NCBI GenBank assembly: GCA_036924085.1
Contig: JAVGWX010000007.1
Span: forward strand, 75,385,948-75,449,947
From: Ariolimax columbianus
Lineage: Eukaryota > Mollusca > Gastropoda > Stylommatophora > Arionidae
DNA length: 64,000 bases
Reading direction: 5' to 3'
This document shows positions 33,790-45,184 of this stretch, piece after piece. Each line of letters begins with the position of its first letter. The stretch's first letter is position 1. Below the pieces are notes generated by a model, which saw only the letters and a program-made list of their open reading frames with translations, was not told the origin of the DNA and did not search any database. The position numbers and the translations under genes were made by a program.

Positions 33790-34640
33790 TCATCATCAAA
33801 TGCGTCTCTTCTCTATAGACCATGCGCGTGGCGCCCTGTAAGTTTTGTCCGACTCTGTCTCATGTATTTCGACACTGTCTTTTATAGCTGTAAAGACCGA
33901 TCCGCGAGTGACAGTCCCTGCCACATATCAAACAACCATACTGAGGAGGCTGGCCTGCCTGGCTGTTCCTTGATCTCTTTAGTCTTTCTCTTTTCTCTGC
34001 AGCCAGAAGACTTCTACGATTGTCAGTGGCCTATATGCCCCCTCCAACTGACTATCTCCAGCTAGCTCGATCCTGAGAAATTTCTTCCCAGCCCTCGGAT
34101 GGGATGTCGCATAACTTCATGTCCGTCTTACATACGTCCTTGAATCGCAGTGTGGGACGGCCGATTATTCTAACTCTAATGGCTAGCTGTCCATAAAGGA
34201 TATCCTTTAGCAGCCTCTCGTATCCCATGCGATACACATCTCACAACCACCCTAGACGTCGCTGGTTCAACATCGAGTACATACTGTGAGTATTTGCTCT
34301 CTGTAAGATCTTATTATGTGACACTCTCTCTTGCCGCTTAATCCCCAATATACGCCGTAGACACCTCATGTGAAAAGTGTTCAGCCGCCGTTCCTGTTTA
34401 GTGTAAGTGATCCAAGTCTCGCTTCATACATGAGAGTGCCAAGAACGCAGGTCTGATAGACCCGGACCTTGGTGTAGTGAGACAGAGCAGTGTTTTCCCA
34501 GACTCTTTTCGTCAGGCGGGCTATGACGGTACTTGCCCTACCAAGAATACTGTCTATCTCCTTATCGAGCGAGAGAGTGTTGCTGATGGCAGACCCCAGA
34601 TAAGTGAACCTGTTGACGACCACCATAGTGTCACAGACAG
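33790..34640 (-). mobile_element. LINE family A, 3' portion (minus strand)
   Basis: From 34640 downward: RFTYLGSAISNTLSLDKEID, VWENTALSHYTKVRVYQTCV, LLKDILYGQLAIRVRIIGRP, LRFKDVCKTDMKLCDIP, and a terminal zinc-finger-like CLICGRDCHSRIGLYSYKRQ with a further Cys. It ends at a short GATGAT tail (33790-33797 on +). It is missing the reverse transcriptase core, consistent with 5' truncation. Confidence 0.8.
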
Positions 34641-34765
34641 GTCAAACAAGACGATGAGGTAATGTCACAGATAGGTCAAACAAGACAATGAGATAATGTC
34701 TCAGGTAATTTAAACAAGACAATGAGATAATGTCTCATGTAATTTAAACAAGACAATGAAAGCTA
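34640..34765 (+). repeat. 35-bp tandem repeat
   Basis: Three to four copies around CAAACAAGACAATGAGATAATGTCTCA, adjoining the truncated 5' side of the LINE. 34770-35125 holds a SINE-core-like ACATGTCGTATAAGGCAAC (34829-34848) and nothing else. Confidence 0.9.
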
Positions 34766-35129
34766 GTAAATTCATGTTCTGCTCTGTTGACCCGAAAGTG
34801 CACAGAATAGACTCATTAAAACCTTGTAAACATGTCGTATAAGGCAACCAGATTGTAGCTGCGAATGACGCTAGCAATCTTAACATGTAAAAAAACCAAT
34901 TTGTTCAGAAACGTGTGCAGCAACACACAATGTATTTCAGCAAATTCTTTTGTAACTATTGACCAACTCTCCAGCTGTCACCTCATGCTTAGCACGAACC
35001 AAGATGGGATATCAATTTTGAACCCCTCCCCCCTCCCATTCTATAAAATGAACATGTGGTTTTAACATATTCGATTTTCTGATTGGTAGTTGATGGGGTG
35101 GGGAGAGAGTGGTCCCCTTACAAGTTCAA

Positions 35130-35565
35130 TTTACGCTAAGGATTACCGATCTTAATCAGGGACAGTCGATGCATTATTGGAGTATTTTCCTTTCATCTCT
35201 TCATGCTATTTTATGGTTATCTGTTTTTATTATTTGTGCTGGTGTATTCTACTTGTCTTCTCATGTATCGCTATTCTGTCCATTGTTTCAGAGTATTTTA
35301 TGTTCACGGCGCTTAGACGACCTTCTTTTCATCTCGATGCTTGTTTCACAATTATAGACCATTTCAATCTTTTAAACTCAGTTGTGTTCACTTGCGTGCT
35401 TATTGTGTTGATTATGGGAATACTGTTCCTTCTTAGCTCTAAGCATAGTGCCATCTGCATATCGCAAATAATTGAGCCTATGTCCTTCTTTTGTTATAGC
35501 TGGCAGATGTTTCTCTGTTTCTTGATATCGATTCCCTTCTTGTAGACTCCTCCGGAGTGGTACAC
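35130..35565 (-). mobile_element. Reverse transcriptase fragment (minus strand)
   Basis: The minus strand reads NRYQETEKHLPAITKEGHRL followed by NYLRYADGTMLRAKKE, in which YADG stands at the catalytic YADD. Degenerate sequence follows. It is short and defective. It could belong to the same family as 8786-9665, but I cannot confirm that. Confidence 0.55.
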
Positions 35566-35739
35566 TTCGATGGGGATCGCGGGTTCTCAAACTAAGGTGG
35601 AACGAATAAGGACACAGCACCTCCATACATGTCGTAAAAGGCGACTTAAGAGAGTTGTGCATAAGGGCTAGCATTCTTCACGTCTTGACTGTCATGGACT
35701 TGACTGCACCATGGGGCCCCCTTATGTACTCAGTCAATT

Positions 35740-35975
35740 TCATTGCTGAAAGTGCCGGCGACAAAGCACGAATTCCGTAGCTTCTGCGCGGCTCCGAAAT
35801 TAAACAGGTACCCATTGACAGCTGGACTGAATGAAAGAAGCAACCATACCATGAAGAAAAAAAAAACCATGCCCGGTCTGCACAAACTGAGCACGACTCG
35901 ATTCGAACCTTGTTCGTAGGGATTGTAAGCCAAGCTCACAATCCTAGGCCACAAAATCTCACTGGAGTAACTCAC
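35740..35975 (-). mobile_element. tRNA-derived SINE, family F-like body (minus strand)
   Basis: The minus strand has TTGTGGCCTAGGATTGTGAG (box A-like) and AACAAGGTTCGAATCGAGTC (box B-like), an A-run, then the family F module in the direction CAGTCCAGCTGTCAATGGGT. The core motif CATGTCGTAAAAGGCGACTT lies just outside at 35626-35647. Confidence 0.6.
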
Positions 35976-36369
35976 AGTGCGCTAGTACAGGCTTGCTGCT
36001 AGGAGACACCTACATTCGTAATCATATGCACTGTCAACAGTGGAATAGAGAAGAGGGTGACTGTTTCACAATTCGTTTCATGATCTCCCTTTCGTATTTG
36101 TCATCAAATTAATAATTTATCAAACTATTTTCTCTTTCATAATTTATTTGCCGTGTGTTTGCTGGACGTTACAATACACCGTTCTATTGGGCGAATGCAG
36201 GTCTTGGCCACTTCTATTATTATGTACTTTATGTCCCTCCCATATATCGATCATTATTATTGTGGCTACAATATCATAATTTGTAAACCATGCCATCTTA
36301 TTTGTTTTTTCTTATATTCATTTTCAGCGTGCCATCTGTGTGATTAGTTGCGATAGTTAGTCCTATTTC

Positions 36370-36860
36370 GATTTGGGATAACATCCGAAACGGATACATT
36401 CGATATCAAACCGTGTTTCGAGAAGTTGTAGAAGCAGCGTTGTCACACAAACATCTTCGGGCTTGGCATATGGTACGTATGCCTGACAATAGATGGGCAC
36501 ATAGAGCAACGTTTTGGATATGCCTGTACACGTACACGGGGTCACCCACCTATGCGCTGCCGAGATGGACTGACCAAAGACTTAGACCTGCACTAGTTTT
36601 AAGTTAGTTGCCCATCACAAGTGTTGATGGCGACACCACTAGACAGTTATGTCTTGATGACGTCACTTGCGCTGTCTTTGGATTATAGTCGAGAATAAAC
36701 TGGGCTGGTCCGTAAACTCCCTCTCTGATTCCGAACTGCCTGACAGCGTTGCAAAGCTTCGGAACGCATACATAATATTGTTGGCTGCCTCGTACACGGC
36801 ACATCTTCCAGACAAGTCCAGGACAATATGACAGCGTGTGAGTTAGTCCTTTCAGAACAT
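36370..36860 (+). mobile_element. RTE-like LINE 3' end
   Basis: Reads MFREVVEAALSHKHLRAWHM, VRMPDNRWAHRATFW (the GHV-RM-DNRWT signature), PRWTDQRLRPAL and, past a diverged or inserted stretch, YCWLPRTRHIFQ. The whole series recurs in the same order at 50520-50850, so both are one family. Confidence 0.65.
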
Positions 36861-36998
36861 TAATGTCTTCACGTCCTTCTGATTTCTTGAATCCCTGAGT
36901 CATACACATGGTATTGTTTCTACGACCGTCTTTTAACCCTGCATGGCTACTTCCCAATCAACAGTTGTTTTTTTTTAATGAAGTGAGTGCCATTATAT

Positions 36999-37145
36999 AA
37001 ATTGCAGTGGGGGATGAAGTGTTAGAGACATCATTGTATTAGACTTCAGCTGTTACGAGCCAGGTTGCGGCGCCTTCCATGCTGCCTCTCCTTTCCTGAC
37101 GGAAGGCCATGTACCCATTTGCAGTCGGGATAGTTAGAGCGTTGC
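36999..37145 (+). mobile_element. SINE family F fragment
   Basis: GGGGGATGAAGTGTTAGAGAC, CCTCTCCTTTCCTGACGGAA and CCATGTACCCATTTGCAGTC match 26130-26265. A second fragment (AGAGACATCATTATATTAG, ATTTACAGCTGGGCGG) follows at 37445-37530, so family D at 37150-37370 sits between two family F fragments. Confidence 0.55.
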
Positions 37146-37149
37146 AGTA

Positions 37150-37370
37150 CTCTTCATCATCTTCTTCTTCTTCTGCGATCGTACTGAAAATGATGTTTTG
37201 TTTACAGCGAGACTGCTTTATCTGCGTCTTTCAGCCCAGCACATCAGGTTTCAGCTGTCTCTTTTGGGTGGGTATCGGATTTGCTTTCCCCCCTGCGATC
37301 CCTATTCTCGAAGACCGACTACACTAGTACAGTCTGTTTCCAGAGCGGCCTCTTGGAGGTGGAATATGTT
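37150..37370 (-). mobile_element. SINE-like repeat family D, copy 2
   Basis: Contains TTTCAGCCCAGCACATCAGG, a version of the module shared with SINE families A and C, then GACTACACTAGTACAGTCTG as at 4195. It begins after a (TCT/ATC)n run at 37155-37175 that would be the tail. Confidence 0.5.
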
Positions 37371-37684
37371 CTTGTCTGGTTCGCTGGCCGCCATTCAAGC
37401 ACCCAGCAATGAGCCGCTGGCTGTTGTGAGCTCAATCCCTGCTGCATCTTTAGAGACATCATTATATTAGACTTCAGCTGTTAGGAGTGGGACTACCACA
37501 TATAACAATTTACAGCTGGGCGGCTAGAGCGTTTCAAACGGAGAACGAGCCTGGTACATTTGTCGTGAGAGACATATACTCTTCCAATCTGCTTTTAGAC
37601 CCTCAGACAGCGTTCAGGACAGTGTAAGTGGCAACCAGGGGAAGGAGTGGAGCGTAACATGTTATAAGCTGGAGGATCATCTAC

Positions 37685-37686
37685 TA

Positions 37687-37718
<32 letters not shown>

Positions 37719-37740
37719 ATTGTTGTTGTTGTTGTTGAAT
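37685..37740 (+). repeat. (TTG)n microsatellite
   Basis: Trinucleotide run with two ATG/ATT interruptions. Nothing else is recognised between 37560 and 37840. Confidence 0.95.
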
Positions 37741-37839
37741 GTCCACAATGATTAAGTTTACTATTTTGAGCGCCCTGAAAGGGACGTTAAGTGGCGGGTT
37801 GTCGTAGCTTTATTCACATCCCGATCACGCTGTTGAAGG

Positions 37840-38145
37840 TGGAACGTGGTTCTCTAGGCGGTTGTGCTTTGCTTGGCTTTATCTGCGTGGCACTCACTAC
37901 TGCGGGGATCACATCGATCCACATCTCGTCAGCCATGCAGTCTTGAAAACAGCTTGCTTCCAGGGAAAGCTACATGTAAGGGAGATAGTGGATAGATTGT
38001 GCCTGACCCTGTCGCGACGTCCTGGTCAGTATGATGTGCTTGACACTGACGCGATGTCCTGGTCAGTATGTTGTGCTTGACCCTTGTAACGTCCTGGTCA
38101 GTATGTTGTGCCTGACCCTGGCGACGTCCTGGCCAGTATGTTGTG
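37840..38145 (+). repeat. Repeat X with 37-bp minisatellite, copy 1
   Basis: The leader (37855-37990: GTTGTGCTTTGCTTGGCTTT, CACTCACTACTGCGGGGATC, CTTGAAAACAGCTTGCTTCC) matches 61565-61690. Four copies of a 37-bp unit (GTCCTGGTCAGTATGTTGTG, CCTGACCCTGGCGAC) follow. The block ends where a LINE reverse transcriptase begins. Confidence 0.85.
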
Positions 38146-39525
38146 CCAGGCTGACTGGCACGAGGAAATCGTCGTATGTCTTTACAAAAGCAAGGGGAGT
38201 CACACAGACTGCAGTAATTACTGGCCTATAACACTACTCTCGGTACCAACCAAGGTGTTTGCCCACATGCTACTGGCAAGACTGAAGTCTCTCTAGCTTC
38301 ACACAGGGCCGTTCTACAACAGACGCTATCCTTGCTCTGCGCCTCGTCGCCGAACTGCACCGCGCCTTCAATCGCCGCTTGTACGCTGCATACGTGGACT
38401 TGAAGTTCGCCTTTGACTCGATTGATCGGTCGGTTCTATTTAAAGCCCTCCAGGGAATAGGCACGCCGCTCCCTCCCTCCCCCCCCCCCCCTGTTGAACC
38501 TGATCGAGGATCTACACAAGGACACTGGCGCCAGAATTCGTCGACTGGGTGGCACTCTCTCTGACAGATTCCCACAAATTCGTGTGTCAGACAGGGATGT
38601 GTTCTTGCCGACAAATTCTGCCGGGCATTCGACTGGCTTCTTGACTGCCTCAGAGTCCATCAGGAGGGTATATCTATTGATCATTCATTTTCAATGATCT
38701 CGTTTATTTTGTCCTGTTCGGCACAGACAGATCTGCGCGGCAGCGATCTCCGGACGTGTTAGACAGTGAAACGCCCACCCTATACCTTTCTATATCCTGG
38801 GCCAAGACCAAAGTTCAGAATCTCATTTCCGACACAGCACCCCAGGGTATTCAAACTCAAGGCCACACTGCGGAGGGCACCAACGAATTCATCTATCTCG
38901 GTAGCATGATACCATCCGATGGGCACAGCGGTCCCGAGTATGTCAAGGCGGATCGGATTAGCTGCGTCCGCTATGCACGACCTCCAACGTGTGTGGAGTA
39001 ATGAGTAATGTCAAGAAGATCTCCAATGGGACAAAAATCCGCATCTACCAGTTATGCGTGGTCCCAGTCCTACTTTGTAGCTCCGAAACCTGGACATTGC
39101 TGAAACATGACATGTCGAGACTGGAAGCCTTTCACGTGCGCAACCGGCGGCGTAACCTGGCCATCCGATGTCATGACTACATCCGCAACGTGGAGGTCTC
39201 TGCTAAAACAGGCCTCCACCCAATCTCAGAAACACTTTACCGGCACCGAGTCTCTTTGTTCGGTCATGTTGTACGGCTGGATCATGATATCACTGTCCAC
39301 AAGATACTACACAAGTCGTCCCTCAGCGCCAAAAGCCTTCCCCCGACCGACTGTAGGCGCAGAAGAGGCTGTCCCCGAACAGTATGGCTCCAGCCAGTAG
39401 CAACCTTCTCCTCCGCCCTGAACAAGGCCTGGAACCACGCCACAGATGTGGGTCATGGATGTGGCCGATCGATACAAAGGGTCTTAGACGCCTAAGTGAA
39501 CATTATTATTATTATTATTATGTCC
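38146..39525 (+). mobile_element. LINE, reverse transcriptase to (ATT)n tail
   Basis: Reads LYKSKGSHTDCSNYWPITLL, VFAHMLLARLKSL, YAAYVDLKFAFDSIDRSVLF (RT motif A), VRQGCVLADKF (before the catalytic box), SWAKTKVQNLISDTAPQGIQ, NEFIYLGSMIPSDGHSGPEY, ISNGTKIRIYQLCVVPVLLC, SLFGHVVRLDHD and GCPRTVWLQPVATFSSALNK. The last 168 codons (38989-39495) are uninterrupted. The catalytic YADD region is deleted near 38700-38760. It ends in (ATT)6 at 39502-39520. A C-run at 38481-38491 breaks the frame. Confidence 0.85.
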
Positions 39526-40020
39526 ATAAAATAGCACATGAGAACTCTCGAGGCAGGCAATAATATCCAATTCTTGGTCGTTTAGTTTAAATGTGCCCCT
39601 AGTTTTTGCCGTTTTACTTACCGATGACCTCTAAATATTTTTGTATTTGATTATTGAACATAGCATAGCCTTCGCTCATTTCAATTATTATTATAACTGT
39701 TATAAATCTAATCTTCTCGGTTACATAGTAATAGTTAGAACAAACTATATTGTCTGTTGTTTATGAAAAAATGCATCTTCTGAGATTTTATTTACACGCG
39801 CAGAACTATCAGCCGACACAGCATGTCTCTTACCTATTATATATTTTTGTAGTACTATGATTATTTATGATATCATTGATACTGTAACATGAGTTATTGT
39901 GTAAATCTAGTTCGTTTCTGTATTTCAGATTTGTGTGCAGAAATCAATAATTGATAGAACCAGCTGTTGCAACATCTAAGTAGCCTGATGATTTGAAACG
40001 TGCATCTTGAGGCCTTTGTT
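39526..40020. other. No gene recognised
   Basis: AT-rich, no supported features. Confidence 0.4.
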
Positions 40021-40024
40021 TGAA

Positions 40025-42070
40025 TATATTCAATCGTTCATTCTAATTTCAATACAGCTGCCCTTTAAGTTATTCTTGCCAGCATTCATACAGCTGTTAC
40101 TACCCAGTGAGAATGTCGCAAAGAGGAATGTCAGCTTGGTTTAAAAACTCAACTCGCCACATACAAATCAGGTCGCTCTTAGTTTGACAAACAGTACTTG
40201 TTGTACGTTTTTGTATGGTATGAATGATTTTTCCAGTCGACCCAGCTGTTTTTTCTTCCTCTTCTGCGTTCGTTCTCAATCTTCCGCTACCAAGGGCTTT
40301 ACAAGTAGCAGGATGCAGTCCGGAGAACGGAATGCGTTGTGTCGCTAGTGTACAGCTTGACTGCGATATTTGCTTCTTTCGGTCCGACACATCCGTCTTC
40401 AGCAGCTACCCACCTGTAATTTCATAGCGGTCACAGAAGCTATAGAGTTCAGGCATTGTCGATGACACTTTAAGCAATGAAATGAAATTAACACAAATAT
40501 CAAGGCGATCATGTGTTAAAGTCGCTTCTATTTGCCATTTTTCAGTCATAAACTTTTGGTAATTTTAGTCTTTCTTGTCAGTATTCGTACAGTATTCGTT
40601 TCAATCGTTCATTCCTGAATTCAAGAAGTTGTACTTTTAGTCTTAAATTTCAGCATTCGTTTTAATCGTTCATTCCTGAATTCAAGAAGTTGTACTTTTA
40701 GTCTTTCATGTCAGTATTCATAAAGTGCTCTGGTTTTTTGTTTTTGTCAGTACACATACAGAAGTTATGTTAGTGTTTTTTGTCAGTATTCCCACATTTG
40801 TTTCTTGTGCTTTTATTGTTTGTATTAATACAGTTATTCTTTCAGTCTTTTCTGTAAGTTTCAAACATGAGTTCTTTTAGACTTTCTTGTCAGTATTCCT
40901 GCATAAGTTATTTCAATAGTTAATTCCAGTATTCGTATACACATTGTTTCAATCGTTAATTTCGTTGTTCATATATTTGTTCTTTCAATCGTTAATTCTG
41001 GTATTCCTATATGTGTTCTTTCAATCGTTAATTCCAGTATTCGTGTATTTGTCCTTTCAATTGTTAATTCCAGTATTCATTTATTTGTTCTTTAAATCGT
41101 TCATTCCAGTATTTATATATTTGTCATTTCAATCGTTAATTCCAGTTTTCATATATTTGTTCTTTCAATTGGTAATTCTAGAATTCATATATTTGTCCTT
41201 TCAATGGTTAATTCCAATATTCATAAACGTGTTCTTTCAATCGTTAATTCCAGTATTCGTGTATTTGTCCTTTCAATTTGTTAATTCCAGTATTCATTTA
41301 TTTGTTATTTAAATCGTTCATTCCAGTATTTATATATTTGTCCTTTCAATTGATAATTCCAGTATTCAAACACTGTACTTTTAGGCTATCATATCAGTAC
41401 TCAGAAGGTTTTATTTCGGTTTAAAGTGCCAGTTGTTATGTTGGTGTTTCTTGTCAATATTCCAATCTTTGTTTTTGTTTGTTTTTCTTGTCTAAATTAA
41501 TACAATTATTATTTCAGTCCTTCTGGTAAGTATCGTTCATAAATTCCAGTAGACCTTCTTGTCAGAATTCTTGCAGGTACTCTCTTTTAGTTGTACATTT
41601 CAGAATTAAATTGGTCATTTAGTACGTATTGACAATTCTCTTACTTGTCATTCCAATCTTATTTATTCGTGTTCAAACAGTTGTACTTTAAAACTTTCGT
41701 GTCGACATTAATACTGTTATTCTTTCTATCGTTTGTTCCAGTATCCATACAGTTCTGTTGTGTCTTTCTTGTCAGTATTCATTCAAATATTTCTTCCAGT
41801 CTTGTTTCAGTATTCATACAGTTGTTATTTCAGTCTTTCTTTCCGGCTTTCATAAAGTTAGTCTGTTAGTCTTAGTTGGCAATATTTATACGGTTCTGTA
41901 TTCCCTGTACCTTGTCAGTATTCATAAAGTTTTACTTCTAGTAATTCTTGCTAGTATTTATACAGTTGCTATTGTGGTATTTCTTGCCAGAATTAACACC
42001 GTTGCTTTTTCAGCGTTTCTTGTCAGTATTCATAAAATTGGATTTTCAGTTGGTCAATCCATTTAATTTA
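40025..42070 (+). repeat. 36-bp minisatellite, about 2 kb, diverged
   Basis: Unit TTTCAATCGTTAATTCCAGT, ATTCGTGTATTTGTCC (36 bp). It is best ordered at 40930-41360, where it encodes a 12-residue repeat (FQSLIPVFIYLS) in an open frame. It becomes looser (TTTCTTGTCAGTATTCATAC words) on both sides and is split by a SINE at 40235-40410. The hydrophobic frame could look like membrane segments but is explained by the repeat. Confidence 0.85.
40235..40410 (-). mobile_element. SINE family C, minus-strand copy inside the 36-bp array
   Basis: The minus strand gives GCTGCTGAAGACGGATGTGTC, CGAAAGAAGCAAATATCGCA, GTCAAGCTGTACACTAGCGA, CGTTCTCCGGACTGCATCCT and GGTAGCGGAAGATTGAGAAC. It is a 3' part of the family; the head is missing or diverged. 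Confidence 0.75.
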
Positions 42071-42084
42071 GTTGTCATTTAGTA

Positions 42085-42470
42085 CTAGGCGTGTTCAAAT
42101 GAAACCGGACCAAACTGCAACAAATGAACACACGTACGATGCACATGATGACAACTTCTGGTTTAAACAGCACATACCAACCGTTAAGTTTGCAAAATTT
42201 CATTATCATTCGACTCATAGTTTTTTTCAGGAGACCGTTGAAAACATGATTGGTGTGATATGGAATCCGTCCAGAGTTGATCAGCGAGCAGGGATTTGGT
42301 TTATAACAGCTGAAAGATGTCGAGCAGTTGACATTCATTGCAGAATGCAGGCAGTGTATGATGTACAAAAGTGTATCGAAGACAACAGTGAAGAACTGGA
42401 CAACGATGTTTAAGAAGGACGTGAGTTATCGAAAGATCTTCCGAGACCAGGTCTACCGCATATTGTTAGG
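42085..42470 (+). mobile_element. mariner-like 5' end with broken N-terminal transposase
   Basis: After a TA (42083-42084) comes CTAGGCGTGTTCAAATGAAA, a mariner-type terminal repeat also seen at 56002 and, inverted, at 59290. The broken frame then reads IGVIWNPSRVDQR, RAVDIHCRMQAVYD and FKKDVSYRKIFRDQ-like blocks, the paired helix-turn-helix region of mariner (SETMAR-like) transposases. The element stops at about 42470, where a 17-base inverted copy of its own sequence follows. Confidence 0.7.
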
Positions 42471-42494
42471 TTAACTCACGTCCTTCTTTCATCT

Positions 42495-43440
42495 TCCGTC
42501 TTTCATCCCACTATTCTTTCCGTTGTTATTTCCGAAAATATAAAATTTTCCTTTAACATTTTTCTCAATTATTATTTAGTTAATTATCTCACGTATTTGG
42601 CCCCACGGAGACCTACCCCTCTCCATCACCTTCTAATCTCAGCTATATTTGCTACATATGTCAACCGCCCCCTCTCAAGTTTTAATTGTTACACGTGTTA
42701 TCTCGTCCCGGCCCCCCATCCCCATCAAGGAACATACAGAAATAATCTGGGGATCTCAGTTGAAGTTATTGTACGGTTTCCAGCATGCTAGTCTGTTATC
42801 CTTGTACTAAACTTGCAACTCCCGGCGTGTTGGTTGGCTTTGATCAATGGGCCAACATCTGCCGCATTGAATCACTAAAGCTAGTCTTATGATTACAACA
42901 TATTTTACGGTAAATTTCTCTTCCTGGATTCACTGTTTTATGAATAAACACTCACACAAGTATGAGATAGTATGGCGAGTGAACAAATGCAAAAATTCAA
43001 AAGAAACAACGTTACGACCAAAGGATCTTCCTCATGGACAATGGACAACACAAATTATGAACAGTTAAAAAACATACTGTTGCCTGTTCTAAATAAGTAA
43101 ACATGAAATATATAATAGAAAGAGTGGCATACCTGAAGTATCAGACACGGGAAGCACATCCTTCATTTTGTGTAGAGCATCACGTGCACGTAGTCCTTCC
43201 CTCATATCTCCACAGCATTTCCTCCTCGTCTCACTCGTACTCCCCCTACCCTCTCCCCCTTCCTCCACGTTGTGACTATCTTGCAATGTATATCCACCCA
43301 TTCCCCTCCTCAACCCATATATCCCCTTCCCCTTATCCCAAGGGGTACATCCCATTCACAATTTTCTAATTACACACCATGTTCTGCAGGAAGTCTGGTT
43401 GTGGACACAATACTCGAAAATGTCAAGCGGAAATTGAGTG
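42495..43440. other. No gene; pyrimidine-rich tracts
   Basis: C/T-rich stretches at 43195-43360, no recognisable element. This lies upstream of the GALNT first coding exon and could include regulatory or untranslated sequence, but I cannot show it. Confidence 0.4.
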
Positions 43441-43447
43441 TACCACT

Positions 43448-43459
43448 TGCGCATGCGCA
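43448..43459. promoter_or_regulatory. NRF1-like palindrome TGCGCATGCGCA
   Basis: A perfect 12-bp palindrome matching the NRF1 consensus (YGCGCAYGCGCR), 737 bases before the GALNT start codon. A TATAAA-like ATATATATAAATT occurs at 43611-43623. A promoter here is inference only. Confidence 0.3.
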
Positions 43460-43624
43460 AATCTGTCATTCAAATCCAGTCAGCTATTCCACACAGGCGG
43501 AGACGTGCATTGATTTTAGTTGGAGTGTCATTTTCTTTAGAGCGTCTTACTCCAAAGATAAACTGAGAGAAAATCTAAGTTTTACAGTAACGGTTTCGAT
43601 CTATTGCAGGATATATATAAATTG

Positions 43625-44195
43625 TGATTACAACCACTATGCAAGACTAAGATATTTTGGTCTCAGTTGAATTACTTCAGTGCTTTCTATAAAACGTCTT
43701 AAGTAGCAGAAGTGGCACAGTCCTGTAAACAAGGAGATAGTATAAGCCTCTCGGTTGTATTTCAGGAAGGTTCACTGCAACACTATATTCAAATTAGAAA
43801 AAAGGTACTATCGCTATATTGTTTTCAAGTTTGGCATTCAACAGAATTGCAGATGCAGATTTGAATCCATGAAAGAAATCGGAGTATTTTTTAATTGAAC
43901 TGGTTTTAAACGTGAAATTATTTACATACTGATCTTACTCGATACTATAACATGTTGCATAAGGTAAACTAAAAATGGAGTAACAAATCAACCGTCGCGA
44001 TATGTGGACACGATATACTTCTAGATGAGCTGGCACAGAACGTCTTCCATGTTTCGTCAGACATATACAAGTACTGCTGTTTATAAATCCTTTATATCTG
44101 TTTATAGGAGCACGATTTGGCAACCATAATTTGATAAACTTTAGTTCGTTTCTTTGTTCATGGAAATTCTTATTTCGTGATGATGTCACTTTGAG
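43625..44195 (+). other. Upstream region of GALNT, possible 5' UTR
   Basis: No coding segment is visible. Any 5' UTR or non-coding first exon would lie in or before this stretch. I cannot place the transcription start. Confidence 0.3.
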
Positions 44196-44919
44196 ATGTT
44201 CAAAATGATATGGAGAAAAAAACAGCAAATCAAATTTGCCGTGCTGACCGGTGTAATATTTATATTTTACATATACATATTTAATTCAACTGTTGTATCC
44301 GATACATACACGACAAAAGCTCCAGCTGCCGTTGTACAACGACGTGTACCACAAACAAGTAGTACCACTGAAAAGCGACCAGTAGTACGACCTAATGAAG
44401 ACCTGCTGGATAAATTTATTTTTGAGAATGAACCTGTTGGTTTTTTATCTGGTAAAATGGGTCACATTATTGCCAACATAAATAAACGGCGTATTAGTCA
44501 ACGTGGGCAGCACCTGGTCGGGCAAGCCCCAAGACGACGTAGTCCAGTCTCAGCAGGTTTGACAGGTTGGAAGGCTAAATTTAATCAGACAAACGACACG
44601 GTGAAGAATCTAAATGGTCCTATACCACAATTTGGGGTTGAAGCTGCAGTACACAACTTCAAACACCTTCAGAAAAACCAGATTGATGGTCCTAGAGACC
44701 CTAAAGGTCACATCAATATCAGAAACCAACGTCAGAAGGTTGAGGTCAGTGTACAGACGAACCTCTCAGATGTGACGCCCAATGTACCTCTGTGGCAGAA
44801 GTCCAAGGATAAGACGGAGCTACCTGAAGACGAGGATTGTTTTGAAGTGAGCAAAGATAAAGTATATGGAAATGTCACATTACCGGATTTTGTTGAACAC
44901 GGCAAACCTGGAGATCCAG
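44196..44919 (+). CDS. GALNT: Polypeptide N-acetylgalactosaminyltransferase, coding exon 1 (tail, signal anchor, stem)
   Basis: GALNT enzymes start mucin-type O-glycosylation in the Golgi by moving GalNAc from UDP-GalNAc to Ser/Thr. This exon encodes 241 residues plus one base. A short basic cytosolic tail (MFKMIWRKKQQIK) is followed by a hydrophobic signal anchor (residues 14-30, FAVLTGVIFIFYIYIF), giving a type II membrane protein. Then comes a long stem of about 200 residues with NQT, NDT, NLS and NVT glycosylation sites. The exon ends ...VEHGKPGDP at a consensus donor (CCAG|GTGAGT, GT at 44920-44921) in phase 1, matching the acceptor at 53491. The reading frame would stop six codons into the intron. 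ATG at 44196 is chosen because it gives the full basic tail; a second in-frame ATG is at 44205. The stem is long for the family. The paralogue cannot be named from these exons. Confidence 0.85.
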
Positions 44920-44974
44920 GTGAGTATGGAGTATGTGTCATTTGTAATTAATTCTGATTGTTTTCTCATGATTA

Positions 44975-45170
44975 ACCAGGGGTCCCAACACACTGGTTCC
45001 AGTTTGACGGACATGGGGGTTTATATTTGTTACCATCCCCTCTCCGCTTACGGAAAGTAATGGCAACCTTCCGTACTGAACACTTGTCCAGAAATTTATA
45101 ACAGTCAAATAGATTGTCAGTTGTAACCGCAAAGTTTTGCAATTGTCATGTTATTTACTTTTACTTTTAA
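44975..45170 (+). mobile_element. SINE family B, copy 3
   Basis: Shares ACTGGTTCCAGTTTGACGGA, CTCCGCTTACGGAAAGTAAT, CCAGAAATTTATAACAGTC and GCAATTGTCATGTTATTTAC with the other copies. The tRNA-like head is eroded. It lies 55 bases after the GALNT splice donor. Confidence 0.7.
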
Positions 45171-45184
45171 AGTGAGGTAATTGA

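Noticed and set aside
37862..38231. Open frames across the 37-bp array
   Set aside because: They span Repeat X and the array, not conserved at the second copy (61560).
42085..42413. Functional SETMAR-like gene
   Set aside because: Only the N-terminal part is present, it is out of frame in places, and it directly follows a mariner terminal repeat.
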